Shown: positions 47,135 through 59,549 of the stretch, one piece after another
How the letters are laid out: each line of letters begins with the position of its first letter
Position numbering within the stretch: the stretch's first letter is position 1
From: Dillenia suffruticosa
Lineage: Eukaryota; Streptophyta; Magnoliopsida; Dilleniales; Dilleniaceae
Reading direction: 5' to 3'
Assembly: GCA_033439265.1 (NCBI GenBank)
Contig: JAVTVX010000027.1
Coordinates: 7,641,001-7,705,000 of the forward strand
Length of the DNA: 64,000 bases
Program-made: the position numbers and the translations under genes
The notes under the pieces: generated by a model
Databases searched by the model: none
Told to the model about the DNA's origin: nothing
What the model saw: only the letters and a program-made list of their open reading frames with translations

Positions 47135-47439
47135 CAGAATTTAAAATGCGAAGAAAAAATGAACGAATATATATATATCAAACTAGTTAAGTTTCAAAAT
47201 CTTTAACTAGTCAAAACTGTACATCGACATCCATGATATACAAAAAGGTCATACAGAAAGTACAACAAAAGTACTATATTGAGGGGTATGTAGGAGAATT
47301 ACCCATAATAATATTAGAGTTTGCCTGTGCATCCTCCTGTGTCATCGCAAACACACGAGTTTGGGCCCTAGGCTGCTTTCGTGACGATCATGGCACTATA
47401 TTACTTTTGGCTCAGTCCGGGGAGTGGTAAAAGCTGAGT

Positions 47440-48848
47440 GCGCAGGTGCCCCCTGCTTGCCTGTGCTAGACGTACCAGTACGACTCTGTAAAGTCAATCC
47501 TCCTCGACCTAAATCGAGACAAACACTCCTAACATGACCTTGCTTCCCACACTGGAAGCAAGTAACTGGTACTTTACATGCCCCAAAGACATGGTGGCTA
47601 CTGCATCTACGGCAGAAATGCAGTTTTTGTGTAGTAGACTGTGTAGAGACACTAGAGACTGGTGCCCTAAAACCCTGTGGTCGAGGTCCCTATCCCGGTG
47701 CTGCTGGTCTGAAGCTAGAAGAACCTCCGGGATATCCAGAACCTCTACCTTTCTTCGATGACTGTCACCCTGTGACCCAGTCTTCCTCTTTTGGTGACTC
47801 TCCCTCTGTCTAGTCTCTGCTCGGACGATCTCTTCCGCTCGATACGCTGAATCAATCACCTCTAATAGTGTAAAAGAGGGAGTCACCGTCATATACTCCA
47901 TGATACTCAATTGGAGGCCATCTTCAAACTTAAATCTCATTTGAGCCAATGTAGCCATGTCGAGGACAAAGGCTGCTAGTCGTCTAAGTTCAGCCTCGTA
48001 CTCTGAAACTGATCTCGTCCCCTAGCGTAAATGCAGGAACTCCATCCTCATCCGGTCCTGTTGGAACAGGGTAAAGTACTTGCGGTCGAACTCTAGTAAA
48101 AAGTTCTCCCACCATAGGGTCTGTGTAGCACTGTCACAGATAGCCTCCCACCACGAGAAGGCATCTCCGTCAAGGAGTCTCTCAGCAACTCTCAATCTGA
48201 ACTCCTTTGACAACCCCAAATCCGTAAGGATCCTACGAATCCTGTTGATCCAGTGTTTCACCGCTACGGTATCACTGGATCTTGAAAAGTCTATGCATCT
48301 CCGTCAAGGAGTCTCTCAGCAACTCTCAATCTGAACTCCTTTGACAACCCCAAATCCGTAAGGATCCTACGAATCCTGTTGATCCAGTGTTTCACCGCTA
48401 CGGCATCACTGGATCTTGAAAAGTCTATGCATCCGAGCTGTCGAGACTCTTTCACCAACTGCGTGAGCTCGTGAATGCACCTCAAAGTAGCCAACGTCTC
48501 ATCGGTCGGAGTAGAAACAGAAGGACCGGCCACCGAAGGAGGAACCGGTGCTATAGGTGTAGGTACGGCCACAGGCGCGGTCGCTGGAGTCTGTAATGGA
48601 GATGGTGGCATCTGCGCCCCATATCTATTGTATCACTCCTGCCATTGCCTCAAGGTATCGAGTGGTGGTGGAGGAATTTCGGCTGTAACAGTCGGTGGAG
48701 GTGTTGGGGGTGGCGCTGGTGAGCGTGCTCGGGTAGAGGAAGCATCCTCTGGCACTCGTGGCACCTTGGGTGCCCTAGGTGTATCAGGCACTAAAAGACC
48801 TTCAAGTGAGGCGAATCTAGCATCTCTCGTACCACGTCTAGGTGGCAT
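47440..48848 (-). pseudogene. Tekay gag with zinc knuckles and a 134-bp tandem duplication
   Basis: The likely start is ATG at 48848 (MPPRRGTRDARF). A Pro-rich region follows, then the gag core (WEAICDSATQTLWWENFLLE, FDRKYFTLFQQDRMRMEF). Two zinc knuckles at 47590-47515 (CRRCSSHHVFGAC and CFQCGKQGHVRSVC) are in another frame from the preceding part. A stop near 48640 and the 134-bp duplication at 48161-48428 break the frame. Confidence 0.88.
48161..48428. repeat. 134-bp tandem duplication inside gag
   Basis: Units 48161-48294 and 48295-48428 differ at about one base (ggtatc against ggcatc). 134 is not a multiple of three, so the second unit shifts the gag frame. Confidence 0.95.
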
Positions 48849-49119
48849 AATTTTACGAAAAGAAAACATTTTTATTAGATAGAAATCAAATATTAGGGTT
48901 AGTTGCTCCATAACTAACCCCCTAAAAAAATGAATTAAGTATTTGAATGTAAAATAATGGGTTAAATGCGTTATATATCCAACTTCATAACATAGATGAA
49001 CTTATATGCCTATGGTCAAGTATGAGATTTTAAATGACTGTATGAAACTTTCTAATGTATTAAGAACTTTTCATATACTTGGGAAGACTTTTACTACTAT
49101 CTTTTCTCTAACCTAGACG

Positions 49120-49132
49120 CTCTGATACCAAT
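49120..49132 (-). promoter_or_regulatory. Primer-binding site of the Tekay element
   Basis: The minus strand reads TTGGTATCAGAGC, complementary to initiator tRNA-Met, 5 bp from the LTR end. Confidence 0.92.
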
Positions 49133-49137
49133 AGAAC

Positions 49138-51888
49138 TGTCATGTCCCAAACTGGGATCGTGAACAGCCGCCCGTCACCCCTGGATGCCGGCTGTATTTT
49201 TATAGAAAATCGGGTAAAAGTTCCCCATAAATCGGAAGTTTCCCGTGTATAATTAAACCTGCATATTCAAAATCAACCTGTAATTTAAACAAATGGTCAT
49301 CTTGGTTTCTTCAAAATCAACAAATTCCACCCCAAACATCTAGGACAACGCAAGACTATAAAATTTCCAACAATTCTAGCCACAAACCTCTACTGTCATG
49401 CCTAATTAGAGTATGAGCAGCCGTTACACCGAGCGGATCTAAATTTATGCAATGTATAATACATTTTCCAAATAGAAAGTTTAAAACGCTTATAAATACC
49501 TCAATGTGAGTAAAATGAACCAAAGTGAGAGTTATGCACATAATTACTCATAAGTTATACAGTCATCCCATAATATACACAGCTAACTACCGACCAAAAT
49601 GCCAAGATCTCACAGGGTTGAAATAAAATAAAGATTTCATATTTCTATTTGAAGTAAATCTCACTGTCGTGAATACCAAATCCGCCCTAAAGTCTGTAAC
49701 GTCGTTCTATCACAACAAATATGTCTGAGGAGGCAAAAGAGGGGTGAATATCATGGGAAGATATTCATTGAGTGAGGGGGATAATATCAAGTATAAATAG
49801 TGAGTGAACCATTGGAGTGTCAAATAATATCATTCGAAACAAAAATTTACATTTCGTAGCAAAATATGATATGTTTAGCAATTTGAAATCATTTAATCAA
49901 TCACACGATAACAAATATGTATGTATCCATTTAAAATCAAGTAATATCAGAGCGAGCCAAAAATGGTTCTGGCAAAGGTCAACCGTGACCAAGGACAGGT
50001 GTATCGGGGGTTTTATTATGCATAGATTTTAAAACGCTTTACCCTGACGTTAGCCATGAGTTCACTGTGACTAACTCATCATCGTGTATAGGACCCCGCC
50101 CGATACTAGACAGTAGCGTCACACACGTACTCCCCCTACATGGGTTCAACCGGCCGCGCCTATAACCCTTAGAATAAATGACGTTTACGAATACTTACTG
50201 CAGAAACGTATTCGGACAATTTGTGCCTCCACAAACGCCCTTCGTAGCTACAGAATCATCAATATCATCATCATAGTATCACAAGGGCACAACGTCCTAG
50301 GGCACAATGTCCCATAAGTAAAATCATATCATCGCATAAATAGTGGGCATCCAACCCACATAGTTCATCAAAGCATTTCAAATCTGCGTGACAATACATT
50401 TTATCAAATCATTTCAAACAGCATATCAATACAACGGTGGAAAAGGAAATTTTAAATTTTCAAATAATGACACAATTTTTGTTTCATTTCAAACCATGGA
50501 TGCATAGTTATCATAAACATAATTCAAGACACTCCAATAATCACAAAACAGATTTGAAATTTAATATCATACGCCAAATCAATGCATATCAAAAGTATGT
50601 TTTATCGAAAATACGACAAAAAACACGTTTTACTATTTTATGCAAAAATTAGGGTTCCACTCACATATCTAGGGAGGGTGGTCACTCCCTATTTTTCAAA
50701 GCAATTCAATTGATTTCTCGAGTCTCCAAAAGACAAATTTAATCAAATTATCAAATTTTTATATCAAATAAAATCCTAATAAGGGATTTTCAATTTTTCC
50801 TTTCCAATTTAATATAATCTTAATTTACACAATCATTTATAAATTCTCATTTTATCAAATTTCGAATCATTAGGCTCACCAATGATCAAATTTTCAATAT
50901 TTCTCATTTTCTCTAATTTTCCTCGAATTTAACACATTTCCAAATAAATATATAACTTCTGATTTTAAATTCAATATAAAATCAACAAAATTTATTCAAA
51001 TTTTGAAGTGAGTGCGTTTCTCTCACCTAGGCTTCCCCGGGTTTCAGATCTAACTGTCGTTCGTCCGTCGGATTGGTCTAAAACCTGTAATATTTCTAAA
51101 TTTGAAATATATTAGCAATAACTAAATTTCTAATACCAAACTCTAAAATTTCAATCAAATCATAGTTATTACCTGCAATGAAGATACAGGTAAGCTCTCG
51201 AAAGGGAAAGCTGGTTGCGAGCTCGCGGGCCGTCGCGGGCTCACAGGCTGGTGGGCTGGCGGCCTAGCGGGCTGGCCCACTAGTGGGCTTGCAGGCTCGC
51301 AGCCCTGCTTGCTAGCCGCAGTGGGCTTCGTGGGCCGCAATGGGCTCGCGGGTCAACAGCGGGCTTTGTGAGTCAGCAATGGGCTTCGTGGCTTGGCGGG
51401 CTCTCATGGGCTAAGGCTCGTGCTCGCGAGCTGGATCGAGCTAGCGAGTGGATCGCGTGCTGGAGCGCGCTCATGCTCATGCTGGGGCGCGCTCACGCTC
51501 GTCTTGGGGTCGCATGCACTCGAGTAGGGGTCGTGCGCTGAGCTCGTGTAGTGAGTTGCGCGCTGGAGCGCGCTCGCGCTCGTGCGCTGGTGTACTCCCG
51601 AGCAAGCGCGCGCTCGGTCAGTCGTGCGCTAGTACTCGTGCTGCAGTGCGCTGGCATGGGAAACGCACGCTAGCGCTGGTGCAGGGAGGACCATGTTGCA
51701 GGCTGGCGCTCGCTGGGAGACTGTGCTCGCGGTGTGAAGCGCTCGGGCAGAAGGTTCAACGCAGTGGCGCTCTCGCGCGAGGAAGGAGGTGCTGCAGACT
51801 AGCGCGCTCATGCGAGGAGGGAGGAGCAGTGGCGGTGGGTGGCGGAAGGGAGAGACCGCGGCGAAGGAGAAGAGCAGCGGCAGAGGAG

Positions 51889-51934
<46 letters not shown>

Positions 51935-52010
51935 GAGAGAGAGAGAAAGAAGAGATTAGGGCTTTTTAGCCCTAATCCAATTTGGGAATTTTTTTTTTCT
52001 CGGTGTTACA
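49138..52010 (-). repeat. 5' LTR of the Tekay element, 2.87 kb
   Basis: Plus-strand ends are tgtcatgtcc and cggtgttaca. It includes a GC-rich tract at 51190-51880, a (ga)n run at 51891-51948, and a section related to the solo LTR at 36149-38910. No gene is present despite long GC-rich open frames. Confidence 0.92.
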
Positions 52011-52136
52011 AAACACCTTTGCAACCGAGAATTCTTTGGGGCCATAACAATACTCTCTTCCCATACCACACCTCTTTCCCTGTCTCGCATATAATGAACC
52101 TCTTTGGGGCCAGATTTCTGTGGTCCTTACCTGCCA
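52011..52136. other. CACTA-block sequence between two insertions
   Basis: This 126-bp remnant continues at 58990 once the copia element is ignored; the duplicated tgcca marks the junction. Confidence 0.7.
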
Positions 52137-52579
52137 TGTTGGATTTAATCGCGCATGTAGAAGCGTGAATTAAATAGTATCGGAATTTTCGGGATAAATA
52201 CCTCTATTGGGCGGTCTCCAAAATCCACAATGTCGCGATGTCCCTCGAACGGATCGCACGGTCGGATGGTGATCACGCAATCGAACCACCACCTCAAATC
52301 CACGACGCCTCAAGCCTCGTGTCCGGTGAATCGTCTGACGATGGGAGATTTTCCTACGCGAAAATCTCCATCCCTCTCTTTATTTTCTCTCTCTAGAGAA
52401 TTTGTAAAAAACCCTAGCCTTGGTTTCCTCCATTGTTCCTTCTCACAGAAGGAAGGCAAGACCAATTTTCTTAATTGGTGGGGGGTTACCAAAAAAATAT
52501 TGGTTAATGGTAATTAGGGATGGGAATTACCCCATTCCTTAATTACCCAAATGCCTATAATGAGCATAAATAACCAACA
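52137..52579 (-). repeat. 3' LTR of element 4
   Basis: 443 bp, TGTTGGATTTAATCGCGC to CCAACA. It is followed on the plus strand by tctcccacttg, the complement of a purine-rich tract. Confidence 0.95.
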
Positions 52580-52599
52580 TCTCCCACTTGCACATGAGG

Positions 52600-55400
52600 G
52601 CATTTTATTTCCGTCAATCACAAGATCGCAACTCATGCGATCTATCACATCACCCTACTGGACCTTCATACTGGATTGGGCGTCGTGCGACCGGCGAGTG
52701 CACCTGCAAGCAAAGACTTCTCGATACACCTGTTAGGATGATCGAGTAGTCACTGTTAGTATAAAAATAACTCGCTATACCCCAGACTCAATGCATTTAC
52801 ATCCATCGAGCCACTTTCCTCATCGAAAGTGATCCCCAATCAATTTGCTCAACTATGTATTCATTATTATGTTTGAATCCCAACATGGATTAACATAATA
52901 GGTCGACCTATGAATACATGACAATGATGTAATGTCTATTGGCCTTCTTTTTCCCAAACTCGAATCTATCGGTCTCAATTCAGCTGCTTTCCTAGACCTG
53001 CCCCTTAGACCTCAATTTATCTTCCGGGCCATAGGTAAACAGACTAAAGTAGCAACACTGAACCAATACTTCTAGAGACAGCCGAAAGTAATAAGGGCAT
53101 AAGAGATCCCACCCAATGGATCTCAGGTCTCACACAGTGGGAACGAGGATCTAGATCAAACTATTGTCTCAAATAATAGCTCCCACTGTCCCATAGTCGT
53201 CTCATCACACGTGGTATGAAACACGTGTCACAGTGTTATTCCCCCATCTCTCAAAGGGCATATGTCAGATTTCTCTAACACTGTACAGGTATGGGACTCA
53301 GTCTACACATAAGACTTTACCTAGATATCTCAAAGAGAGTATCTCAGAGACAATATCACAAATCGTAGGTGATATTTGAGATCTCAAACCTGGCTACTTA
53401 CAGGCAACATGGATGTGGGTATTTCCATGTCAGTCATATCGCATATGACCTCTTCCTGAACACATATCAGGGCGACTTATGTTCTAGTAGGGCTACTCTC
53501 AAAGCCTCTTACAACTAGAATCCGTCTCATCTCCGCTCACTCAGAGTCGGAGGTGGTCACTCGTGTGAGAGAGTCGACCACGCCTGCCTGACATATCTTT
53601 TATTACAAGATCATACTATATGACAACAAATGATGCATGAAATAAATATGTGACTCAATAATGCATACATGTCATATATTAAAATAAGCATCTAAAACAG
53701 TATATAAGAAGAAATGTTAAAGTACACTAAACCCAATGATTCCTTATCTCACAAAGGAATCTCTCACAACGGGTTTTCTGAAGAGATCAGCTCTCATGCT
53801 GTATTTCAAGGTGTACTTAGATGTCACAATACCCTTCTCGGTAATATCTCTCATAAAGTGGTCTTCGGTATCAATGTGTTTGGCTTTACTATTATACTTA
53901 GGGTCTCATTTGTTGACAGTGTCGGTCTGATTATCACAATAATCATCACTGACCTCCCACTATCTGTCACAACCTCTAAGTCTTCCAGAAAAATTCTGAA
54001 GCCAACCATTCTCATGAACTGCAATTGAGCATACTACAAGCTCAGTCTCTATCATAAATAGAGATATACAGGTTCTCTTCTTACTGCTCTAAGAAGATAA
54101 AACCTTTTGCGTTTATTCAGAACATTACTCCCAGTCAGTATCTGAATCCCAACGAAAAACGCAAATTTCCTCATCCGTAACACATGGAGAGGTCCGCAGT
54201 TCAAATGAGATATTTCAGAATCCTTTTTCACTGCTCCACAGTGATCCCTTCCAGGATTCTATTAATACCTACTCACCAGATCTACCATTAAATAAATGTC
54301 TGGTCATGTATGCCTCATCGCATACACTAGAAATGTATTTTACACTGGAATAAGGGATTCTGCTCATCTCCCTTATTTCTTTATAAATTTTAGGACATGT
54401 GTCAAGATTCAGGTCTTTTTCCTTTAGCGATAAGAGTATCTTTTAGGTTGTCATCGCTCTTCTCGAAATGCTTAAGAATCTACCTGATGTAAAACTCTTG
54501 TTAAAGAGTCAACACCATTCTCAAGCGATCCCTATGGATCCAAAATTTGAGAATGAACTAAAACCTCATAACCATGTTACAATAGTCATTGGATACTCTC
54601 TGTTGTTCCCAGCCAACAGTATGTCACCTACATATGAGAACATGCTCATAAAGGAGTCATCGGGACATATCAGATAGATGCAATGATCCTACTCGATCAT
54701 TACAAAACCATAAGATATCACATTCTCGTGAAATCCAAGTGCCGCTGTCTAGATGATGGCTTAAGGTCGTATTTTGATTTCTAAAATCAATATACCTTAT
54801 CCACCTGATCTACTAGAACGAACCCAAAGGGATGCTCCATGTAGATCGCCTCATCTAGACTTCCACTACGAAAGCGGTCTTTACGTCCTTGTGATGTGAC
54901 TCTAGATCCATGTTAATGACAATCGCTCTAAGATAAACGGATCGAGATAAATTGGACTATGACTCCTCGATAGTCCACCCCTCAGTCTAAGTGTAACCCT
55001 TGGTTACTAGACGGGTTCTCTTCATCAATCCGTTGACCTTTATCTTGACTTTGAGAACCTACTTGTTCCCATTAGTCATTCCGCCCTTAGGCTAATCAAC
55101 TAGGTCCCAGACCCTGTTGATTCTCATCAACTCCTTCTCTTCATTTATGGCCTTCAATAAACGGTATTTTGCATCTTTTACAAAACTCTCGAGAGCCTCT
55201 CGAACCGTTTTAGATTTTTCATCATCCTCTAGAGTCGCAATGAGGGTCTCACCCTCAATCGAGAAAACAACGTTTAAATACGCATTCTCGACACTCTTAG
55301 AAGGAGAGAAAAATCTTTACCTCTTGATGGATCGCTCCCACTGAGATTAAGATCCGTAGTGGATTCTTGTATTCCGCCGCTGGGCTGCCCGAGCCACTAG
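52600..55400 (-). pseudogene. Element 4 reverse transcriptase and RNase H
   Basis: The active-site segment on the minus strand reads FSYVGDILLAGNN (codons at 54634-54623), where copia enzymes have YVDD; the first Asp is Gly. Frames elsewhere are short, with many stops, so domain limits are estimated from position between integrase and the 3' LTR. Confidence 0.75.
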
Positions 55401-56500
55401 GCTCATCCATCGCATAAAGGGTAGGGTCCAAATTGATTTCACCTCTCTTAGGGAAATCATTCTCAAGAAATATAGTATTACGAGACTCAATTTCGATTAT
55501 AGTGCCGTTCGTGTTCGCCTAGGAACACATATTTTCTCGCGGGTCTAACTCACCGTGTGAATGCGAGAAATCGTGGCATAACCCCATAACCTCAAGTGGC
55601 TAAGGTCAGGCTGCCTCCCTGTCCAAAGCTCAATGGGAAACTGACTAATAGTTAGTAGTCTCGTAAAACTCTTCTCGAAACAGAGCCCCATGTGTAGTTT
55701 AGACGAATATTTACGTTCTCGCTTGGTTCTGAGAGTCTCTACTCTCAAATCTAACTGATTCTCAATCTCGCTTATGAACCTCCTGAAGCAGTCTAAGCCT
55801 CAGACTTATGCGAGATTAGATAGATGAACCGAAACGTACGTAAGCGTCTATAATTATCTACACAACTCCATTTCTGACTTTCATGCTCATGAGACCACAA
55901 TAAAAAGAAGGAAGGCACAATAGTTAACTGCAATGGAGTCCCAGCTCTCATTGCATCGCCAAATGGTTTTCTCATCATTTTGCCGGCTAGGCAAAACTCA
56001 CATACGGGTAACTCGAATCTGGTCAGCGGGTCCAATAAACCTCTCGCTACTAACCGATTCATCATCTCTTACCCCATGTGTCTAAGTCTACTATGTCATT
56101 CATTTACATCATCATCTACGCAATCAAATGTAAAGACAATAGTAGAACGACAAGAAACCATTACAAGGAGTAGCACCCAGTGCATACATTCCATCATGGA
56201 TTAAAACCAGAATAATTCAGAAAATTGTCGTATTAAAAAAAAGGGAATAATTGCACGCATATCGTAGTCAATTTTAAACAAGGTACTAAATTGTAGATCT
56301 GTCAAATGCCTACAATATTGAGGACGTCATAGCAAGTGTCGTTCCCTCTGACAACGACAAATGCTCTATTCTTAACGTAAATCCTCCAAACTTAAGGATT
56401 CACTTGACGGAACTATATTTACGCACTCCTGTCTCGAGTTACGTGGTCGGTTGCTCCTGATTTCAAAGGAGAGAAATCAGTAAGCATTATAGTGAATGAA
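55400..56500 (-). pseudogene. Element 4 protease/integrase region
   Basis: The pre-integrase zinc segment is at 56065-55970 (MMNRLVARGLLDPLTRFELP, VCEFCLAGKMMRKPF). The integrase end at 55660-55560 reads ELWTGRQPDLSHLRLWGY. Stops interrupt the core. Confidence 0.78.
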
Positions 56501-56539
56501 ACAAATCTCAAACCACGTAAAGAAGAAAAATATTAATTT

Positions 56540-57512
56540 CTGTTCATCACACTCATGAGCGAAATGACCAAATTTACCTCAAACGTAGCAATTTACTTTG
56601 GTCTAATCAAATTCCTTCTTCTTGCGTTTTTGTACCTCGTTGTCGGTTTTCTCGGATGATTTTTATTACCTAGATCTCGAGTCACGTTCGCTAGGCTTAG
56701 CGCCGGGGAAGTCCTTACTTGACTCCTCTGAATAAGCATGACTCGAGTGTGGCCTACTCGCCTCTAGGTGCTCCTCATCGAGCTCACAATATGTATTCAC
56801 GTCAACGAAAGTACGAATACTTTCGTCAAATGTGAGATAGGATTTCACGGTTTCCCATGAATCAGGTAAAAACTGGATCACATCCAGTACCTAAATTCCA
56901 TCCGAAATTTACTCGTCCGTATATATTAACTCGGTGATCATACTCGACATTTGTTTCATTGTATGATTAACCCTTTTCTTATGCATCCTCACATAGGAGC
57001 CAAAGAGAGCAATACTATGCTCTTATGGGACGAGTCGAACCGACATGTCCATAGAATATGACTTGAAAAACGAGATTAAGTCATCGTATATGCCACTGAT
57101 AGGCATTGCCCTAACTTGGCAAATCTTTTATACCATACACGATAGATCTCTTTATCTCGTATATTCTGAGGCGCGGTGCCCACCCTGGGGCCCATCATCT
57201 CGTGCCTCATATTTCCGTTAGATTTTGCCTCTCGAGAATAAACTGAATCTACTGATAAAATCGCGCAGATCATATCATTCAGTTTACTCTCCTTGCAAAA
57301 ATTTAATACGACAGTTCTCAACGCATTAAGAGAAATATTTGTGACTTCGAGATGCTTATTATCACATTTTTGTATGCCCTACGAATCATCAAGACCAAAA
57401 AGAATTGAGTACAGACTCCAAAGCGAGCGTATGAGTCAACGGACACCATACACCACAACTTGGAATCGCATCTTACCATTTGGACTGTGATTCGGCACAC
57501 AAAAACCCACAA
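56540..57512 (-). pseudogene. Element 4 gag
   Basis: The frame at 56881-56666 reads MIQFLPDSWETVKSYLTFDE, a gag segment. The zinc knuckle near 56602-56561 reads C-Y-V-stop-GKFGHFAHEC, so the second Cys codon is TGA. Confidence 0.75.
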
Positions 57513-57559
57513 AAAATCACATTTATGGATTTAGGACCCCCAAAAATTGAAAAAATTCA

Positions 57560-58060
57560 ATTTTAAGCGTTCTCACGCGCCGCCCGAGGCCCACACGCGC
57601 CGCCGCTCGCCGGCGGTGCGATCCACGTGCCACCACGCTCCTCCACGCGCCGGCGGTGCGCCTCCACGCGCTGCCACGCGCCTCCACGCGCTGGCAGCAG
57701 TCTGGCTCACGCGCCAGACGCACGGCGCGGCTCAGACGCGCTGCCACGCGCCTAGTGCGGCTCGGCTCACGCGCGCCCAGTCGCGGCGCGCGGCTCACGC
57801 GCCTTCACGCGCTAAGCCGTGTTGAGCCGGGTCTGACTGGGTCGGTTGCGGGTCGGTTGCGGGTCGGTCTCGGGTCGGGGTCCGACCCGACCGCTGACCC
57901 TACCTGTTCACGCGCCTGTGTGGCGCGTGTACTACACGCGCCAGCCAGACGCGCCTTCTGGCGCGTGTGTATCACGCGCCCGCGGGTCTGGGCCGGTTCT
58001 TCTTCGCCCGACGTGTCCTGCAACGGGTTTTTCGATCCGTTTTCCGGAAAACTCGATTCC
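57560..58060. repeat. GC-rich cacgcgcc-repeat leader of element 4
   Basis: The untranslated leader between primer site and gag is packed with cacgcgcc/acgcgc motifs and cgggtcgg repeats, in sharp contrast to AT-rich surroundings. Long open frames here are compositional. Confidence 0.75.
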
Positions 58061-58533
58061 GGCTATTTTTTCTTGCATTTTTCGACTGGAAAAAATTTGT
58101 GGGCATCCTCCAAACATGCTATACTCGATTTTAGGAGGATTCAAGTCCAAAAATGGTGGGACTCAACCACCCCAGTCGCGGCCCTCCGCGGCCATTCGGA
58201 AATCCCAGTTTCCGGCACCCAAATCACACAATAAAAGGCATGAAACTGTAGATCTAGATGCAAGGAACACATATATAATATTTTCATGCATCGATTCGCT
58301 CTCTAAAGCCATAGATCTAAGGTTTTCATGTCCGTACGGTCGCAAACTTCGACCGGACGTTTCATGGCCCATACTTGCTCGGAAAATTAAACAAAAATTA
58401 GTTTTGTAATCCTTGGGCCATGGGTATTCCTACGGTGTTGTCGGATTCACGAAACTCATCCGTGATCCGGACCCCAAAATTTTAAACCCCAAAAAATAAT
58501 TCCGAAAATTATTTTAAATTAAATCCAACGACA

Positions 58534-58546
58534 GCTCTGATACCAA
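58534..58546 (-). promoter_or_regulatory. Primer-binding site of element 4
   Basis: The minus strand reads TTGGTATCAGAGC directly next to the LTR. Confidence 0.93.
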
Positions 58547-58989
58547 TGTTGGATTTAATCGCGCATGCGGAAGCGTAAATTAAATAGTATCGGAATTTTC
58601 GGGATAAATACCTCTATTGGGCGGTCTCCAAAATCCACAATGTCGCGATGTCCCTCGAACGGATCGCACAGTCGGATGGTGATCACGCAATCGAACCACC
58701 ACCTCAAATCCACGACGCCTCAAGCCTCTTGTCCGGTGAATCGTCTGACGATGGGAGATTTTCCTACGCGAAAATCTCCATCCCTCTCTTTATTTTCTCT
58801 CTCTAGAGAATTTGTAAAAAACCCTAGCCTTGGTTTCCTCCATTGTTCCTTCTCACAGAAGGAAGGCAAGACCAATTTTCTTAATTGGTGGGGGGTTACC
58901 AAAAAAATATTGGTTAATGGGAATTAAGGATGGGAATTACCCCATTCCTTAATTACCCAAATGCCTATAATGGGCATAAATAACCAACA
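58547..58989 (-). repeat. 5' LTR of element 4
   Basis: 443 bp, nearly identical to 52137-52579. Confidence 0.95.
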
Positions 58990-59043
58990 TGCCATGGGAC
59001 CAGCTGATTAGCAACCAATATCAGGCCCCAACCAGTAAAAGAT

Positions 59044-59273
59044 TTATGAGAAGCATACCAAGCAAGAAGCATTTGGATCCATGGTGACATCCCCAGTCGT
59101 CAGGCCAACATCTTACAATTTTTTCTAAAATTCCAACAAGGAAACACTCTTCATTTTTTAGAATGCTTACCTACATTATCGAGAACATGTCTCATGTCAG
59201 CATCTGGATCCTGAAAACCATTCACCCAACTATAATAAGTCGTGCATGTGCCAACAGAGTAGAAAACAAAAGT
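59044..59273 (-). pseudogene. Two exon-like pieces of an unrecognised gene in the CACTA block
   Basis: On the minus strand 59273-59171 is open (TFVFYSVGTCTTYYSWVNGF, then QDPDADMRHVLDNV). It follows AG and ends at GTAAGC. After a 59-bp intron-like gap ending in AG, 59111-59044 continues in phase (DVGLTTGDVTMDPNASC...) to TAA at 59046-59044. Matching phase and good splice sites suggest real exons, probably of a captured host gene. I do not recognise the protein. Confidence 0.4.
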
Positions 59274-59549
59274 CTAATGTTAACCGAAATGAGGGGTATA
59301 CATTAGACAATTTTTGCAAAAAATATAAAACTTCTGAAATTTCATGCAACCTTAGAGATTTAATGGTTTGAGCACCAACAAAAATAGAATTACAATTAAT
59401 GGAGCAAAGAGGTAGCATGCCCATGGAGCAAAACATTGCTTTACAGCAAGACAGTGGGAAAAGCAATAAAAATTAGTTAGTTCCAACACTCACCAAAATA
59501 AAGGAAGTCAAAAATCCAAACTTATAAGAGGCCACGGAAGAAGTCACAA

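Larger units (their letters stand above)
42943..52010 (-). mobile_element. Ty3/gypsy chromovirus, Tekay type, 3' LTR truncated
   Basis: On the minus strand the order is 5' LTR (52010-49138), primer site, gag, protease, reverse transcriptase, RNase H, integrase with chromodomain, purine tract, and a 3' LTR (43690-42943) cut after about 748 bp. Very long LTRs and the chromodomain point to Tekay/Del. Several stops, a 134-bp duplication in gag and a changed integrase residue make it defective. The flank at 52011-52015 is aaaca; its partner is lost with the LTR end. Confidence 0.93.
52137..58989 (-). mobile_element. Young Ty1/copia element (element 4)
   Basis: Two 443-bp LTRs (52137-52579 and 58547-58989) differ at about eight positions by eye, and the target duplication tgcca is exact (52132-52136 and 58990-58994). 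It is the youngest LTR element here by LTR identity. The minus-strand order is 5' LTR, primer site, GC-rich leader, gag, integrase, reverse transcriptase, RNase H. Stops and a changed active site show it was defective when it moved or decayed soon after. Confidence 0.95.

Noticed and set aside
47534..48882. Plus-strand frames of 75-135 codons
   Set aside because: They are antisense to the Tekay gag gene.
51448..51969. 173-codon GC-rich frame
   Set aside because: It is the same LTR region in the other LTR copy, compositional only.
52230..52517. 95-codon frame also present at 58565-58927
   Set aside because: Both lie inside the two LTRs of element 4.
57547..58409. Overlapping GC-rich frames up to 192 codons
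   Set aside because: They fall in the untranslated leader of element 4 and follow its cacgcgcc repeats.
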